64,000 nucleotides of DNA from a bacterium (GCA_030425045.1 JAUHVL010000011.1:1-64000); one strand, 5' to 3'; positions 44,831 to 54,418 are shown, counted from the stretch's first letter. The notes: a model not told the origin generated them from the sequence alone. Translations and numbers: made by a program.

Positions 44831-46039
44831 TTATTTCCATTTTTTTAAGAGTAAACCGTTATTAAGACCATAGACACTATTATTAAAGTTTAAAAAATAT
44901 TCTAATTGGTCATCATAAACAGATTCACCAACCACCAGCCCCTTTAAACTTAACTCAGGATCTAGTTTTCTTATACCTGAGCAAGGATGAATTTCAGAGG
45001 ACTGAAAACTTTCTAAGTTCCCAATAATTTCCAACAATCCCGAAATTTCTTGGCCATCACCGATATGGCCTTTGATGGTATTAAACTTTGCCTTAGAGTT
45101 TTTAAAAATATTTTTCATGGTCTTAATCTCATTGTGGTCACCATCAAATGAGCCCGTTGTGTTTAAGCTCACAAGATTAATATCTGAAGCTTGAAGTGCT
45201 GCACTTTGAATCGTTTTCTCTATCGCCTTTTCAATACTCTCGCTAGAGCTACTAAAGGAGCTTGAATTGCAATTAAAGTGACCATATCCGATGATTTCTG
45301 CCAAAATCTCTTTATTCTCTTTTAAAGCATGATCTAAACTTTCAATAATAATGCTGGCACCTGCTTCAGTAAGCATAAGACCACTTCTTTCATGATCGAG
45401 TGGGCCAAAAAAGGATTCTTGTTGACTAAAAGAATAATCATTTAATAGGCCTAAAGACTGATAAGTCCATATATCATATTCAGAACGTGGCGATATCGTC
45501 GCCGATGATACTACTCCAATTTCAGTTTCCGAAATTTCCATTTGTGAAATACATTGATAAATAGCGAGGTTTGATGACGCGCAACCTGCTGACAATGAAA
45601 ACGATATTCCAGAATGATTTAAGAAATTAGAAAGATACCCTGCTAAAGCATAGCCACCGGTATCAGGCAAAAACCTTTTAGAGTAATAATCATCACTGCC
45701 CATTTTTTGCATATAGGTTTCATTTAATAACCTATCATCTGTATTATGTGGTGAGATAAGAATCAAGTCCGAGCTTGGTTTATTAGCTAGATTTGCTTGT
45801 TTTAAAGCTTCTCTGAGACTAGATTCTGCTAATTGTTGCCTTCTTGTTTTCTTCTTATCAACCTTTAAGACATCATCTGAAATAAATCCGGCGGCAAAAC
45901 TATCAGAAATTTTATTTTTAACCGTAGAAAAATACTGTCGATCTTCTTTTAAAGCAGACTGAAAGCTTTTGACATCATTTCCAGCACTGCAAATGACCCC
46001 ACACCCTGTTATGACATATCTATTTTTAAAGTTTTTCAT
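44831..46039 (-). CDS. beta-ketoacyl synthase-like protein with altered active site
   Basis: 402 residues with the thiolase/KS fold. The nucleophile Cys153 is present in LSAGCASSNLAI. The first catalytic His, normally in N-x-HGT, is replaced: NTTGSFDGDHNE (293-304). Lys323 and the second His (His325, IKGHIGDG) are kept. With Cys but no first His it may load or transfer acyl groups rather than decarboxylate malonyl-ACP efficiently. It overlaps the SGNH-like gene by 14 nt. Confidence 0.85.
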   Translation of the reverse strand: MKNFKNRYVITGCGVICSAGNDVKSFQSALKEDRQYFSTVKNKISDSFAAGFISDDVLKVDKKKTRRQQLAESSLREALKQANLANKPSSDLILISPHNTDDRLLNETYMQKMGSDDYYSKRFLPDTGGYALAGYLSNFLNHSGISFSLSAGCASSNLAIYQCISQMEISETEIGVVSSATISPRSEYDIWTYQSLGLLNDYSFSQQESFFGPLDHERSGLMLTEAGASIIIESLDHALKENKEILAEIIGYGHFNCNSSSFSSSSESIEKAIEKTIQSAALQASDINLVSLNTTGSFDGDHNEIKTMKNIFKNSKAKFNTIKGHIGDGQEISGLLEIIGNLESFQSSEIHPCSGIRKLDPELSLKGLVVGESVYDDQLEYFLNFNNSVYGLNNGLLLKKWK

Positions 46040-47051
46040 GATTCATCATTTTTTTAACTGAAAGAACAAATTTTTTCGCAGCTTCTTGCTTTAAGTATAC
46101 ATCGGTTGAAAACATTTCATTAGAGTATACTTTAATTTGATTGTTAATATACACCTCAGGCAACTCATTTTGAATGTTCTCAAAATACTTCCTAAAATCA
46201 GAATAAAAGCCTTCTTTTAGTGAATCGTAACTTACTTGCGAAATGGGACTTTGAATAATCGAAACTTCTATTTTTTTATTCTTAAAAAACATTATATTTT
46301 TTTTAAAATAATGAGTGACTAAAGATTGAGGGTTAAATGAACTCCATCGCTTTATATTCTTATAGGGCCCTACTAGACCAGTTTGATCTTCGTAGAAGTA
46401 ATGTCCTTTTCCATTAATCGTATCTTTGACAAAATCCCTTTTGTCTTTAAAAAAACAATTGTCACTAAAACATCTTTTAAAAAATCTAAAATTATTAAAG
46501 GTTCTTCCAAGGGGGACATATAAGTAGTCGAGATAGAGTCTACTTTTTGAACTCAACAGATTATAAAAAAGTCCCTCTTCATAATCCAACGCTTGATAAG
46601 CGTAATTATATTTTTCAAAGTCGTCTGCCAATTGCTGAACTTCATGAAAGTCCAAGAGTCCATTTAATAAAGACATGGAATAAATTTGCCCTTGTTCAAC
46701 AAAGTGAGCACCAGAAACCAAGTAAACTACTTTTTTGACCGATGGATATCGTTTTATAAATTTTTTGGAATGAAAATAAGCTTCAAAAGGTGTCATTCCA
46801 GGAAGCGCCAGATTATAAGATTTTTCGTGTAAAAGAGTATTGGGAAAATTATTTAAAGCGAGGCAATCTCCTATGATGAGAATTTCTGGATCAAACTTTA
46901 ATTTGTATTTTCCATTTAAGACATTTTTTTTATGTTGATTTATTAAATACTCGTCGTCTTTAATAAAACTGGAGAGACTATCGGCAAACAGATTTATCAA
47001 AATCATTGCCGAAAAAACGATAAGAAGTGATTTTAAGACAAACCCTTTCAA
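46026..47051 (-). CDS. SGNH-like membrane-anchored protein, MBOAT partner
   Basis: 341 residues. An N-terminal signal anchor is followed by IIGDCLALNNFP (59-70), where the GDS of SGNH hydrolases is GDC, and by SYNLALPGMTPFEAYF, typical of proteins paired with MBOAT acyltransferases (AlgJ/X, DltD-like). It is probably periplasmic and accepts or passes acyl groups to a glycan. It starts with TTG, 3 nt after the MBOAT stop; AGG lies about 9 nt upstream. Confidence 0.75.
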   Translation of the reverse strand: MKGFVLKSLLIVFSAMILINLFADSLSSFIKDDEYLINQHKKNVLNGKYKLKFDPEILIIGDCLALNNFPNTLLHEKSYNLALPGMTPFEAYFHSKKFIKRYPSVKKVVYLVSGAHFVEQGQIYSMSLLNGLLDFHEVQQLADDFEKYNYAYQALDYEEGLFYNLLSSKSRLYLDYLYVPLGRTFNNFRFFKRCFSDNCFFKDKRDFVKDTINGKGHYFYEDQTGLVGPYKNIKRWSSFNPQSLVTHYFKKNIMFFKNKKIEVSIIQSPISQVSYDSLKEGFYSDFRKYFENIQNELPEVYINNQIKVYSNEMFSTDVYLKQEAAKKFVLSVKKMMNHEKL

Positions 47052-47054
47052 AAC

Positions 47055-48410
47055 TTAAAACCTATTATAAGCATTAATTTGGCCATCATCAGTCAAGAAT
47101 ACCATGATTAACACAAATACGATTAATAAAGTTATATTTTTGAAGACTTTTGACTTTGGTAAAAACTCATTTAAGTCTCTTTTTCCTCGAAACTCAACAA
47201 TAAAAACTAAAACAAGAAAGATAAAAGAAATGCCATGACTTATGGATAATTGTCCTTCCATTTTTGGTAGTATCATTAAGTTTGAGCACAGACTTTTGTA
47301 TAATGCTAATGAATCATTAAATTCAGAAAAGACAAAAAAAGGAACTGTAAATCCGCCCAGTAAGATAGAAAGAACTCTTTTAAAAAAATCAGACTGAAAG
47401 TTTTTAATATAATAATGATCTAAAACGAGAAGGAATCCAATTATCATCCCCCAGATCGTAAAGTTGATGGTCGTTTGATGCCACAAGCCAGACAGCAGAC
47501 CTATGGTGATAAAAATAATAAATTGTTTATTTCCGAAAATTTTTATTAACGAAGGTAAAACATAATCTTTCAACCAATTGGTAAATGAAATATTCCAACG
47601 ATTAAAAAATTCAATATATCCACGACTAAGAAGTGGGTTATCAAAGTTTTCATTTAGCTTAATACCGACCATTCTTGCCACACCAAGTGAAAAATCGATA
47701 TTTCCCGAAAAATCAAAGTATAAAAACACCATAAAAACAGGCAAAAGAAAAAATAAAAGTAAACTATTTTGAGAACTATGGGCCTCGATAAAAGGCATCA
47801 ATATAGTGAGTAACGTGTTTGCGACTATAACTTTTTTGATTAATCCAAAGACCATTCGTGAAAACCCCGCCTTAAATTCTTCGAGATTAGGAAATTTTTG
47901 ATGATCAAACTGATCAAAGAGATAATAGGCCCTTTCAATGGGGCCTAGGATCATTTGGGGAAAAAAGCTTACATAAAGCGAATATTTTATTAGAGAATGT
48001 TGAAACTCATCTTTATCGTAATAAACATCGATTAAATGCCCAATACATTGAAGTATATAAAATGAGCATCCCATACCAAATAAAATCCTCGAACTATGGG
48101 CACCATTATTAATAAAGCTGACATCAGCGTTAATGTAATTCTTAATAAGAACGAGAATGCTTAAGTTTATAACAATCATTAAACTTAAAAAGATTCTATT
48201 TTCAGGAATTTTTTTTGCAAGAAGGTAAGTTCCAGCGTAATTGATCAAAATAACTGACGTGAGAATAAAAATATTATTTAAATCGATGAGACTATAAACC
48301 ATTAAGCTGAAAATCAACGTCAGAATGATAAACAACCGTTGAGGAAGTATTTTTACTAGTGTGATATAGAAAAAAACGAGCAGAATATAAGATAAACTCA
48401 GTGACTCCAT
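47055..48410 (-). CDS. MBOAT family O-acyltransferase
   Basis: 451 residues, 10-12 membrane helices. Hallmarks: LGPIERAYYLFDQF, YFDFSGNIDFSLGVARMVG, NENFDNP, and the invariant His311 in SGLWHQTTINFTIWG. The usual RWHIS motif is RWNIS (Asn at 273). AlgI and DltB move acyl groups across or within the membrane to extracytoplasmic polymers. Here it is followed by an SGNH-like protein, a ketosynthase and an ACP. It begins 4 nt after tsaE with no clear Shine-Dalgarno. Confidence 0.9.
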   Translation of the reverse strand: MESLSLSYILLVFFYITLVKILPQRLFIILTLIFSLMVYSLIDLNNIFILTSVILINYAGTYLLAKKIPENRIFLSLMIVINLSILVLIKNYINADVSFINNGAHSSRILFGMGCSFYILQCIGHLIDVYYDKDEFQHSLIKYSLYVSFFPQMILGPIERAYYLFDQFDHQKFPNLEEFKAGFSRMVFGLIKKVIVANTLLTILMPFIEAHSSQNSLLLFFLLPVFMVFLYFDFSGNIDFSLGVARMVGIKLNENFDNPLLSRGYIEFFNRWNISFTNWLKDYVLPSLIKIFGNKQFIIFITIGLLSGLWHQTTINFTIWGMIIGFLLVLDHYYIKNFQSDFFKRVLSILLGGFTVPFFVFSEFNDSLALYKSLCSNLMILPKMEGQLSISHGISFIFLVLVFIVEFRGKRDLNEFLPKSKVFKNITLLIVFVLIMVFLTDDGQINAYNRF

Positions 48411-48414
48411 GGAG

Positions 48415-48858
48415 TTACAATGTTGCTGAGATATCTTTCAAACTAATATCTCGATACTCACCATTCATTTCTATTTTTAACTCATAAAAATGTTCAATAT
48501 CGAGTAAACGAGAGAGAGTTGGAACATAGGGTAGGCCCCACTCTATAAAAAAGATATCTGTATGCTCTTGATAAAGCTCTAACTCCAGCTCTTTAAGTTC
48601 CTCACTCTCTTCAAGACGGTACAAATCAGAGTGAACAATTGGGCCATAGCTAGCTATCAGCGAATAAGTTGGGCTCATTACGGTATTTGAATATTTAGGA
48701 GCATACTGAGCGACAAACTTTCTTACAAAAGTCGTCTTACCTGCTCCCATCTCCCCACTTAAAATAACAACGCATGGTTTTTCAAGGTGATCTTTGAGCT
48801 CTAAGCTTAATGATTCAAGATCTGATTCTAAAACTTTTTTCCAGTATAAATCTTCCAA
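48415..48858 (-). CDS. tsaE: tRNA t6A biosynthesis ATPase TsaE
   Basis: 147 residues. Walker A is SGEMGAGKTTFVRKF, followed by SPTYSLIASY and VHSDLYRLE, then FIEWG, all typical of TsaE. It supports the TsaB-TsaD complex in N6-threonylcarbamoyladenosine formation. It starts 2 nt after nnr. Confidence 0.94.
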   Translation of the reverse strand: MEDLYWKKVLESDLESLSLELKDHLEKPCVVILSGEMGAGKTTFVRKFVAQYAPKYSNTVMSPTYSLIASYGPIVHSDLYRLEESEELKELELELYQEHTDIFFIEWGLPYVPTLSRLLDIEHFYELKIEMNGEYRDISLKDISATL

Positions 48859-48860
48859 AA

Positions 48861-50453
48861 CTAAGCATCCTGATTTTCATTTTCAATGGCAGCAAAAGCT
48901 TTCCCAAGATTTTTAATAATCGTTCCAGCAGTCATGGCCCTCACGCCCTCGATTTCAGCAGCAGCTTTACCTGCGAGAGAGTGCACGAGCATGCCAAGGC
49001 AGATCGATTGCGTGACAATGGTATTATCATAAAAAGGATTATTAGCATCGGTTCCCGTGGTGTACTGAGCGAGTAATCCACCAATAATTCCAGCAAGCAC
49101 ATCACCAGAACCTGCGGTGGCCATACCATCGTTGGGATAATAGTTGATGAAGATTTGTCCGTCAGGAAAGCCGATATAAGAAGCAGGACCTTTCATCACA
49201 AAACAACAGTTCATCTCTTCAATAATTTCTTTTAAGTATTCAAGAGGCCTCTCAAGAACTTTTGATGTTTCCACTCCAACAAAAGCTGAGAATTCACCCA
49301 TATGAGGAGTGAAAATTGTTGGATATTTACGATTATTAATTAATTCCTTATCTTCCTGGAAACTTAGCACTCGAATGGCATCTGCATCGACAATAACGGG
49401 ACCAGAAAAGTGATTGAGTACTTCAAGGACCACTTCCCTACTTCTTTCATCTCTTCCTAGACCTGGTCCCACAACAATACTATCCCAACCACTTAGTCTT
49501 TTAATAATATCGTCAACCTCTTCTTCACCAACAGGTATCACTCCCGTCATAATCTCAGGGATCACCCGAGTACAGAGTTCTCCATAATGTTCTTTCCATG
49601 TACTGGCGGTTACTAAACCTGTTCCGACTTTTAAAGCGGCCATCGATGCAAGATTAACCGCACCTGTGAGACCTGAAGAACCACCGACAACTAAACAATG
49701 TCCAAAAGTATTTTTATGAGCAAACTTATTTCTATCGAGGTGAAAGCCTTGAACAGTATCGATCGTTAATAGTCTTTTATCACCTTCTTTCGTTTGAATT
49801 TGAGGGAAGCATCCATCAAGAACAACTGTTTGTCCCGAATGAACGGCGCCACTTCCAATATAGTGAGCGTATTTTGGTAGACCAACGGCCATGGTGAGAT
49901 CTGCTTTAATAGCATTTCCTTCCATGATCCCATTATCACACGCAATTCCCGTTGGAATGTCGATGGCAATCATAAAACTTGCATAACGGTTGGCCACATT
50001 AACAATATCAAATAAGTAGTTTGATAATGGAAGTCGTGTACCCAAACCTAAAATAGCATCAACGATAATAAATGAACCGCCCGACTCGTTAAAATAAGAC
50101 TCGAGCTGATCTGATTTTGATATATTTGTTATCTTTACACCAAACTGATGAGCAAGCTCTAATTGTTTCTGAAAAACTTTATTTTTCTCTAATGGTTCAA
50201 ATAATAAAAAGGCCCTAACATTTAAGCCTTTATTTACCATATGCCTGGCCATGGCAAGGCCATCAGATCCGTTATTGCCTTGACCGACAAGAACAACGAT
50301 TTCGTTGGTATAAGTTTCAATATTCTCTATATGTTCAATATACTCTGCAGCTGATCTTCCTACATTTTCAATGATAAGCTCTTCGCTAAAGCCGATTTCT
50401 TCTATCGTAATCTTTTCTAAGGCCCTCATTTCTTTACTAGAAACAACTCTCAT
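48861..50453 (-). CDS. nnr: bifunctional NAD(P)HX epimerase / ADP-dependent dehydratase
   Basis: 530 residues. The N-terminal YjeF domain (epimerase) has GQGNNGSDGLAMARHM. The C-terminal ribokinase-like domain (dehydratase) has GPGLGRDE, ADAIRVLS, FTPHMGEFS and the active-site NDGMATAGSGDVLAGIIGG. It repairs hydrated NADH and NADPH. The position between pdxJ and tsaE is common in this part of Proteobacteria; acpS, often found between pdxJ and nnr, is absent. Confidence 0.95.
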   Translation of the reverse strand: MRVVSSKEMRALEKITIEEIGFSEELIIENVGRSAAEYIEHIENIETYTNEIVVLVGQGNNGSDGLAMARHMVNKGLNVRAFLLFEPLEKNKVFQKQLELAHQFGVKITNISKSDQLESYFNESGGSFIIVDAILGLGTRLPLSNYLFDIVNVANRYASFMIAIDIPTGIACDNGIMEGNAIKADLTMAVGLPKYAHYIGSGAVHSGQTVVLDGCFPQIQTKEGDKRLLTIDTVQGFHLDRNKFAHKNTFGHCLVVGGSSGLTGAVNLASMAALKVGTGLVTASTWKEHYGELCTRVIPEIMTGVIPVGEEEVDDIIKRLSGWDSIVVGPGLGRDERSREVVLEVLNHFSGPVIVDADAIRVLSFQEDKELINNRKYPTIFTPHMGEFSAFVGVETSKVLERPLEYLKEIIEEMNCCFVMKGPASYIGFPDGQIFINYYPNDGMATAGSGDVLAGIIGGLLAQYTTGTDANNPFYDNTIVTQSICLGMLVHSLAGKAAAEIEGVRAMTAGTIIKNLGKAFAAIENENQDA

Positions 50454-50468
50454 AAGTTCTCCAAAATT

Positions 50469-51227
50469 TTATCCCAACGGATACTTTTCAAATAATTTTT
50501 TAAATCTATCGACAACACTATTTAACCCCTCAAAGACAGCTTGAGAGATAATCCAATGACCAATATTGTATTCCGCAAATAATTTAGATTCTAAAAGTGG
50601 AATAATATTAACATCCGTTAGCCCATGCCCAGCATGATAGGCCACTCCATAGTCATCACATATTTTTTTTCCGACCTCAAATTCTTTCATAAAACCATCA
50701 ACCGACTCTCCTCGATTAAAGGCCATCGCAAAATCCCCCGTATGAATCTCAACAGCATCGGCTTTCAGCTCGATACATCTTTTTAAAACAGTTTCATTAG
50801 CTTCAACAAAAAGAGAGATTTTAAGCTGCGGTAGACCCGCTCTTAATTTTTTCATTGTGGTTTTAACTTTATTAAAATGAGTATCATCAGCGAGATTTAA
50901 CCCCCCTTCAGTGGTACGTTCTTCTCTTTTTTCTGGAACCAGGCAAATCCACTCCGGCCTAGCAGCAATGGCAATATCGATCATTTCAGGAGCAATCCCC
51001 ATTTCAAGATTCATTGGTTTTCCATAACGATCACAAACAAGTCGTAAGCTATCCACATCAGTATCTTGAATATGTCTTCTGTCTTCTCTTAAGTGAATAG
51101 TTAATTGGTCAGCCTCTTGCTTAAAGCAAACATGGGCCGCTTCAACAACTGATGGATAAGTTTCTCCGCGAGCTTGTCTTAAAGTCGCGACATGATCAAT
51201 ATTTACGCCTAATCTGGGAATACTCAT
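50469..51227 (-). CDS. pdxJ: pyridoxine 5'-phosphate synthase
   Basis: 252 residues. Signatures are GVNIDHVATLRQARG, TIHLREDRRHI, LVPEKREE and YHAGHGLTDVN. The TIM-barrel enzyme condenses 1-deoxyxylulose 5-phosphate with 3-amino-2-oxopropyl phosphate to give pyridoxine phosphate. AAGGAG is present before the start. Part of the cdaA-to-ACP gene run. Confidence 0.97.
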   Translation of the reverse strand: MSIPRLGVNIDHVATLRQARGETYPSVVEAAHVCFKQEADQLTIHLREDRRHIQDTDVDSLRLVCDRYGKPMNLEMGIAPEMIDIAIAARPEWICLVPEKREERTTEGGLNLADDTHFNKVKTTMKKLRAGLPQLKISLFVEANETVLKRCIELKADAVEIHTGDFAMAFNRGESVDGFMKEFEVGKKICDDYGVAYHAGHGLTDVNIIPLLESKLFAEYNIGHWIISQAVFEGLNSVVDRFKKLFEKYPLG

Positions 51228-51255
51228 AAAACTCTCCTTAGGTGGAGAGAAATAT

Positions 51256-52626
51256 CTAGCTTAAGTGGGTGGCCACTACTTTAGAAAAATGATCACAGAC
51301 TTCGCTCACCTGTTTCTCATTTTCTCCCTCTACCATTACCCGGATTTTATCTTCCGTTCCCGAATAACGCAAAACAACTCTGCCTTTCTTACCCAATTTT
51401 TTTTGCACAGATTGAAGTTCTTTTTGGATCGGGAGTACATCTTCAAGCGGTGGTTTCGACGTAACATTCACATTTTTTAAAACTTGAGGGTAAAGCTTAA
51501 ACAGACGCGTTAATTCCTTAACTGATTTGCCGTAATACCTCATACATTCGATCATTTTTAAGGCCGCCATCGCCCCATCACCTGTTGTGGCATGGTGCCT
51601 AAAAATAATATGACCTGAAGGTTCACCACCAAGTATGTAATGATGCTCACGCATAGCTTCCATAATATAACGATCACCAACTTGAGTTCTTAGAAATTTA
51701 AGGCCCAATCCCTCTAAATAACGCTCAAGTCCAAGGTTCGACATAATCGTTCCAACCACAGTGTGGCCTTCTTTTAAAATTCCTTGATCAAAAAGAAGCT
51801 TTGCAAAACAACCAATCAGCACATCACCCGGAACAACTTGGCCCTCTTCATTCACAATAACACATCGATCAGCATCTCCATCTAAACAGATACCGATATC
51901 GGCCCTCAGTTGTGAAACCAACTCTTGAGTTTTTTCAGGATGAAGACTTCCACATTCAAAATTTATATTGGTTCCATTGGGACCAATCCCCAGAGGGAAA
52001 ACCTCTCCGCCTAGCTCTTTAAAAACCATCGGGGCAACTTTATAACCGGCACCATTTGCACAATCGAGCACAATACGAATTCCCTCCAAATCAAACTGAT
52101 CAGAAAGAGCATTTTTACATTGAACCACATACCTGCCTGCCACTTCTCTAATTCTTTTTGCATTTCCTAAGTGAGAATTTGTTTTCACTTCCATTTTTTC
52201 GGGATGCTCAATCAAATCTTCTAGAATTAATTCAATTTCATCAGCAAGCTTATATCCATTTGCATCAAATATTTTGATTCCATTATCTTCATAGCTATTA
52301 TGAGAAGCTGAAATCATCACTCCAGCAATCCCCCTCATACTTTTGGTAACAAAGGCAACACCTGGTGTAGGAAGAGGTCCCGTTAAGATCACTTCACCCC
52401 CTTGAGAACATACTCCAGCAGAAAAAGCTTGCTCCAGCATATAACAGCTCAAGCGAGTATCTTTACCAAGAATAATAAGAGGCTTTTTATTTTTTTGACC
52501 TTTTTTAAGATTTAAAAAATAGTGAGTCACCGCTCTTCCTAATAAAAAAGCCACTTCACCAGTCATAGGAAAGACATTTGCTCTCCCTCTAATCCCATCT
52601 GTTCCAAAATATTTTCTCTTGGCCAT
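51256..52626 (-). CDS. glmM: phosphoglucosamine mutase
   Basis: 456 residues. It begins KYFGTDGIRGRAN; the phosphoserine loop is MISASHNSYEDNG, the metal loop DGDADRC, the sugar loop GGEPSGH and the phosphate loop RYSGTEDKIRVM. It converts glucosamine-6-P to glucosamine-1-P for peptidoglycan and LPS. The order cdaA-cdaR-glmM is conserved in many bacteria, where CdaA activity is modulated by GlmM. Confidence 0.97.
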   Translation of the reverse strand: MAKRKYFGTDGIRGRANVFPMTGEVAFLLGRAVTHYFLNLKKGQKNKKPLIILGKDTRLSCYMLEQAFSAGVCSQGGEVILTGPLPTPGVAFVTKSMRGIAGVMISASHNSYEDNGIKIFDANGYKLADEIELILEDLIEHPEKMEVKTNSHLGNAKRIREVAGRYVVQCKNALSDQFDLEGIRIVLDCANGAGYKVAPMVFKELGGEVFPLGIGPNGTNINFECGSLHPEKTQELVSQLRADIGICLDGDADRCVIVNEEGQVVPGDVLIGCFAKLLFDQGILKEGHTVVGTIMSNLGLERYLEGLGLKFLRTQVGDRYIMEAMREHHYILGGEPSGHIIFRHHATTGDGAMAALKMIECMRYYGKSVKELTRLFKLYPQVLKNVNVTSKPPLEDVLPIQKELQSVQKKLGKKGRVVLRYSGTEDKIRVMVEGENEKQVSEVCDHFSKVVATHLS

Positions 52627-52641
52627 AAATTCCTCTAAAAT

Positions 52642-53556
52642 TTATTTTATCTGCACATTAATCGATTCAGGATGAATCTGCAAAAGGTGTACCCCTTCTG
52701 GCAACTCAGCTTTGAGTTTGACGCTTGCACTCCCTCTTCGCCCAGGTAACTCAGCAATCACTTTGATTGAAGAATTTTTTAAGTTTTTAATTTTTTCCTC
52801 GTCAGATACCAAGACATCCAAGGCAACTTTTTTAACACGAGAGCTAAAAGAGGGTCTCGACGTTAAAAAACTTATGGGGATATTTTTTAAGGTCATATTC
52901 GCCTTATTCGGCTTGAAAACATAATTGAGATAAACATCTTTTCTGTCTTCAATTTTAATCAGCGGGTTAGTTGGGGCCATCGTCAATTTGACTGTCCCCT
53001 CATCGCCATCAACAGTAGTAAGATCATAAGGTAGAGTTCTTAAGACTCCAATCTTTCTCATAACACTGATAGGACCACTAATCATAAATTCAGAAGGTTT
53101 GATTTCTTTTTTCACAAGCTTGAGGTTGGGATTAATCTCACCAACATATTCTGGTCTCACAGGGACCTTTTTTTTAATTTCTTTTTCAAGAGAAACCATC
53201 GTTTGAGCTGGAGAGATATCCATCACGCTAATGCCAAAAGGCACAGGAACCATTGAAGAGTTAAAATCCACAACAAACGTTTCTTTTTTATAATTAAACT
53301 TTTTTAAATCAACAAAGATCTTATCACTATCAAATTTTAAACTTTTAACAAATGAACGACTTCCTTTTAATTTTACACTGAGTGTTTTTGGTAAAACCGA
53401 AAGCGGAGCAAGGCCTGCGGGGTTGATAAAGACAACGGGAACTTGTTTTTCAACAACTAAAGGTTCGCTATTTAATACATAAAACCAAAAAGCACTGGCG
53501 GTAAAAAGAGAAACAAAAAACATTAAAATTCGGTTTTTAGAATAGTCTTCTTTCAC
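52642..53556 (-). CDS. cdaR: YbbR-domain protein, CdaR-like
   Basis: 304 residues: a short cytoplasmic tail, one membrane helix (ILMFFVSLFTASAFWFYVLN), then extracytoplasmic YbbR repeats (VKLKGSRSFV, PVRPEYVGEINPNLKL, SVKLKAELPEGVHLL). CdaR binds and modulates the diadenylate cyclase. It begins with GTG overlapping the cdaA stop (TAGTG). Confidence 0.9.
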   Translation of the reverse strand: MKEDYSKNRILMFFVSLFTASAFWFYVLNSEPLVVEKQVPVVFINPAGLAPLSVLPKTLSVKLKGSRSFVKSLKFDSDKIFVDLKKFNYKKETFVVDFNSSMVPVPFGISVMDISPAQTMVSLEKEIKKKVPVRPEYVGEINPNLKLVKKEIKPSEFMISGPISVMRKIGVLRTLPYDLTTVDGDEGTVKLTMAPTNPLIKIEDRKDVYLNYVFKPNKANMTLKNIPISFLTSRPSFSSRVKKVALDVLVSDEEKIKNLKNSSIKVIAELPGRRGSASVKLKAELPEGVHLLQIHPESINVQIK

Positions 53557-54365
53557 TACTCTAACCTCGGTTTAATAGGCACCAAAGACTCGTCTAGTCT
53601 CTCACTGGCAAGAAGGTGCTTTAAATATTGTCTCAACTGTTTGCCACTATCACATTGATAGAAATTACCATCGACAGCTAGCTTAATTTTTCCCGTTTCT
53701 TCACTTACGGCAATTGAAACAGCGTCGGTACTTTCAGTAACCCCTAAGGCGGCCCTATGGCGAGTTCCCATTCCTCGATCGAGCTCTTGATGTCTCGTGA
53801 GAGGTAAAAAACATCCCACAGCGGCGATTAATCCATTATTAATAATGACAGCACCATCATGAAGTGGTGAATTTACTTGAGATAGAGAAAATAATAAATC
53901 GGTATGAATTCTGGCATCAAGTCTCGTTCCCGTGTGAATAAAGTTAGCGAGTCCCTGACTTCTTTCAAACACGATCAAGGCTCCAATTTTCTTTTTCGCA
54001 AGAATATCAACGGCATCGACCACTTCCTCTATCTCTCTAGTTGCCTGCTCTCTCCCAAGAACACTGAAAAAATTTCTTCCCGTACCAAAACGTGCAAGAG
54101 CATTTCTCAATTGATCCTGAAAAACAATAACTCCGATAATGAAAAATGATTCAAAAAAATGATCTAAAATCCAGTTAACAGAATAAAGCTTAAAATAATT
54201 TCCGATCCATGAAAGAACGATCATGGCCCCTAGCCCTAACAACATTTGAACCGCTCGTGTTCCGTGAAAAATCAAAAGAATTTGATAAATCAAAAAGGTA
54301 ACAATTAAAATATCGATCATATCTTTCAGGGTTACCTGATGATATAAACTTGCTATAAGATCCAT
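53556..54365 (-). CDS. cdaA: diadenylate cyclase CdaA
   Basis: 269 residues. Three N-terminal membrane helices are followed by the DAC domain, with the catalytic motifs DGA (170-172) and RHR (202-204, GMGTRHRAALG). It makes c-di-AMP from two ATP. It heads the run cdaA-cdaR-glmM-pdxJ-nnr-tsaE-MBOAT-SGNH-KS-ACP, with gaps of 28 nt or less throughout. No c-di-AMP phosphodiesterase or obvious receptor is seen in the window. Confidence 0.96.
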   Translation of the reverse strand: MDLIASLYHQVTLKDMIDILIVTFLIYQILLIFHGTRAVQMLLGLGAMIVLSWIGNYFKLYSVNWILDHFFESFFIIGVIVFQDQLRNALARFGTGRNFFSVLGREQATREIEEVVDAVDILAKKKIGALIVFERSQGLANFIHTGTRLDARIHTDLLFSLSQVNSPLHDGAVIINNGLIAAVGCFLPLTRHQELDRGMGTRHRAALGVTESTDAVSIAVSEETGKIKLAVDGNFYQCDSGKQLRQYLKHLLASERLDESLVPIKPRLE

Positions 54366-54418
54366 GACTCTTTTTCGTCATTTCACAGATTTAGCTATAA
54401 ACGTTTAATGAAAAAGGC

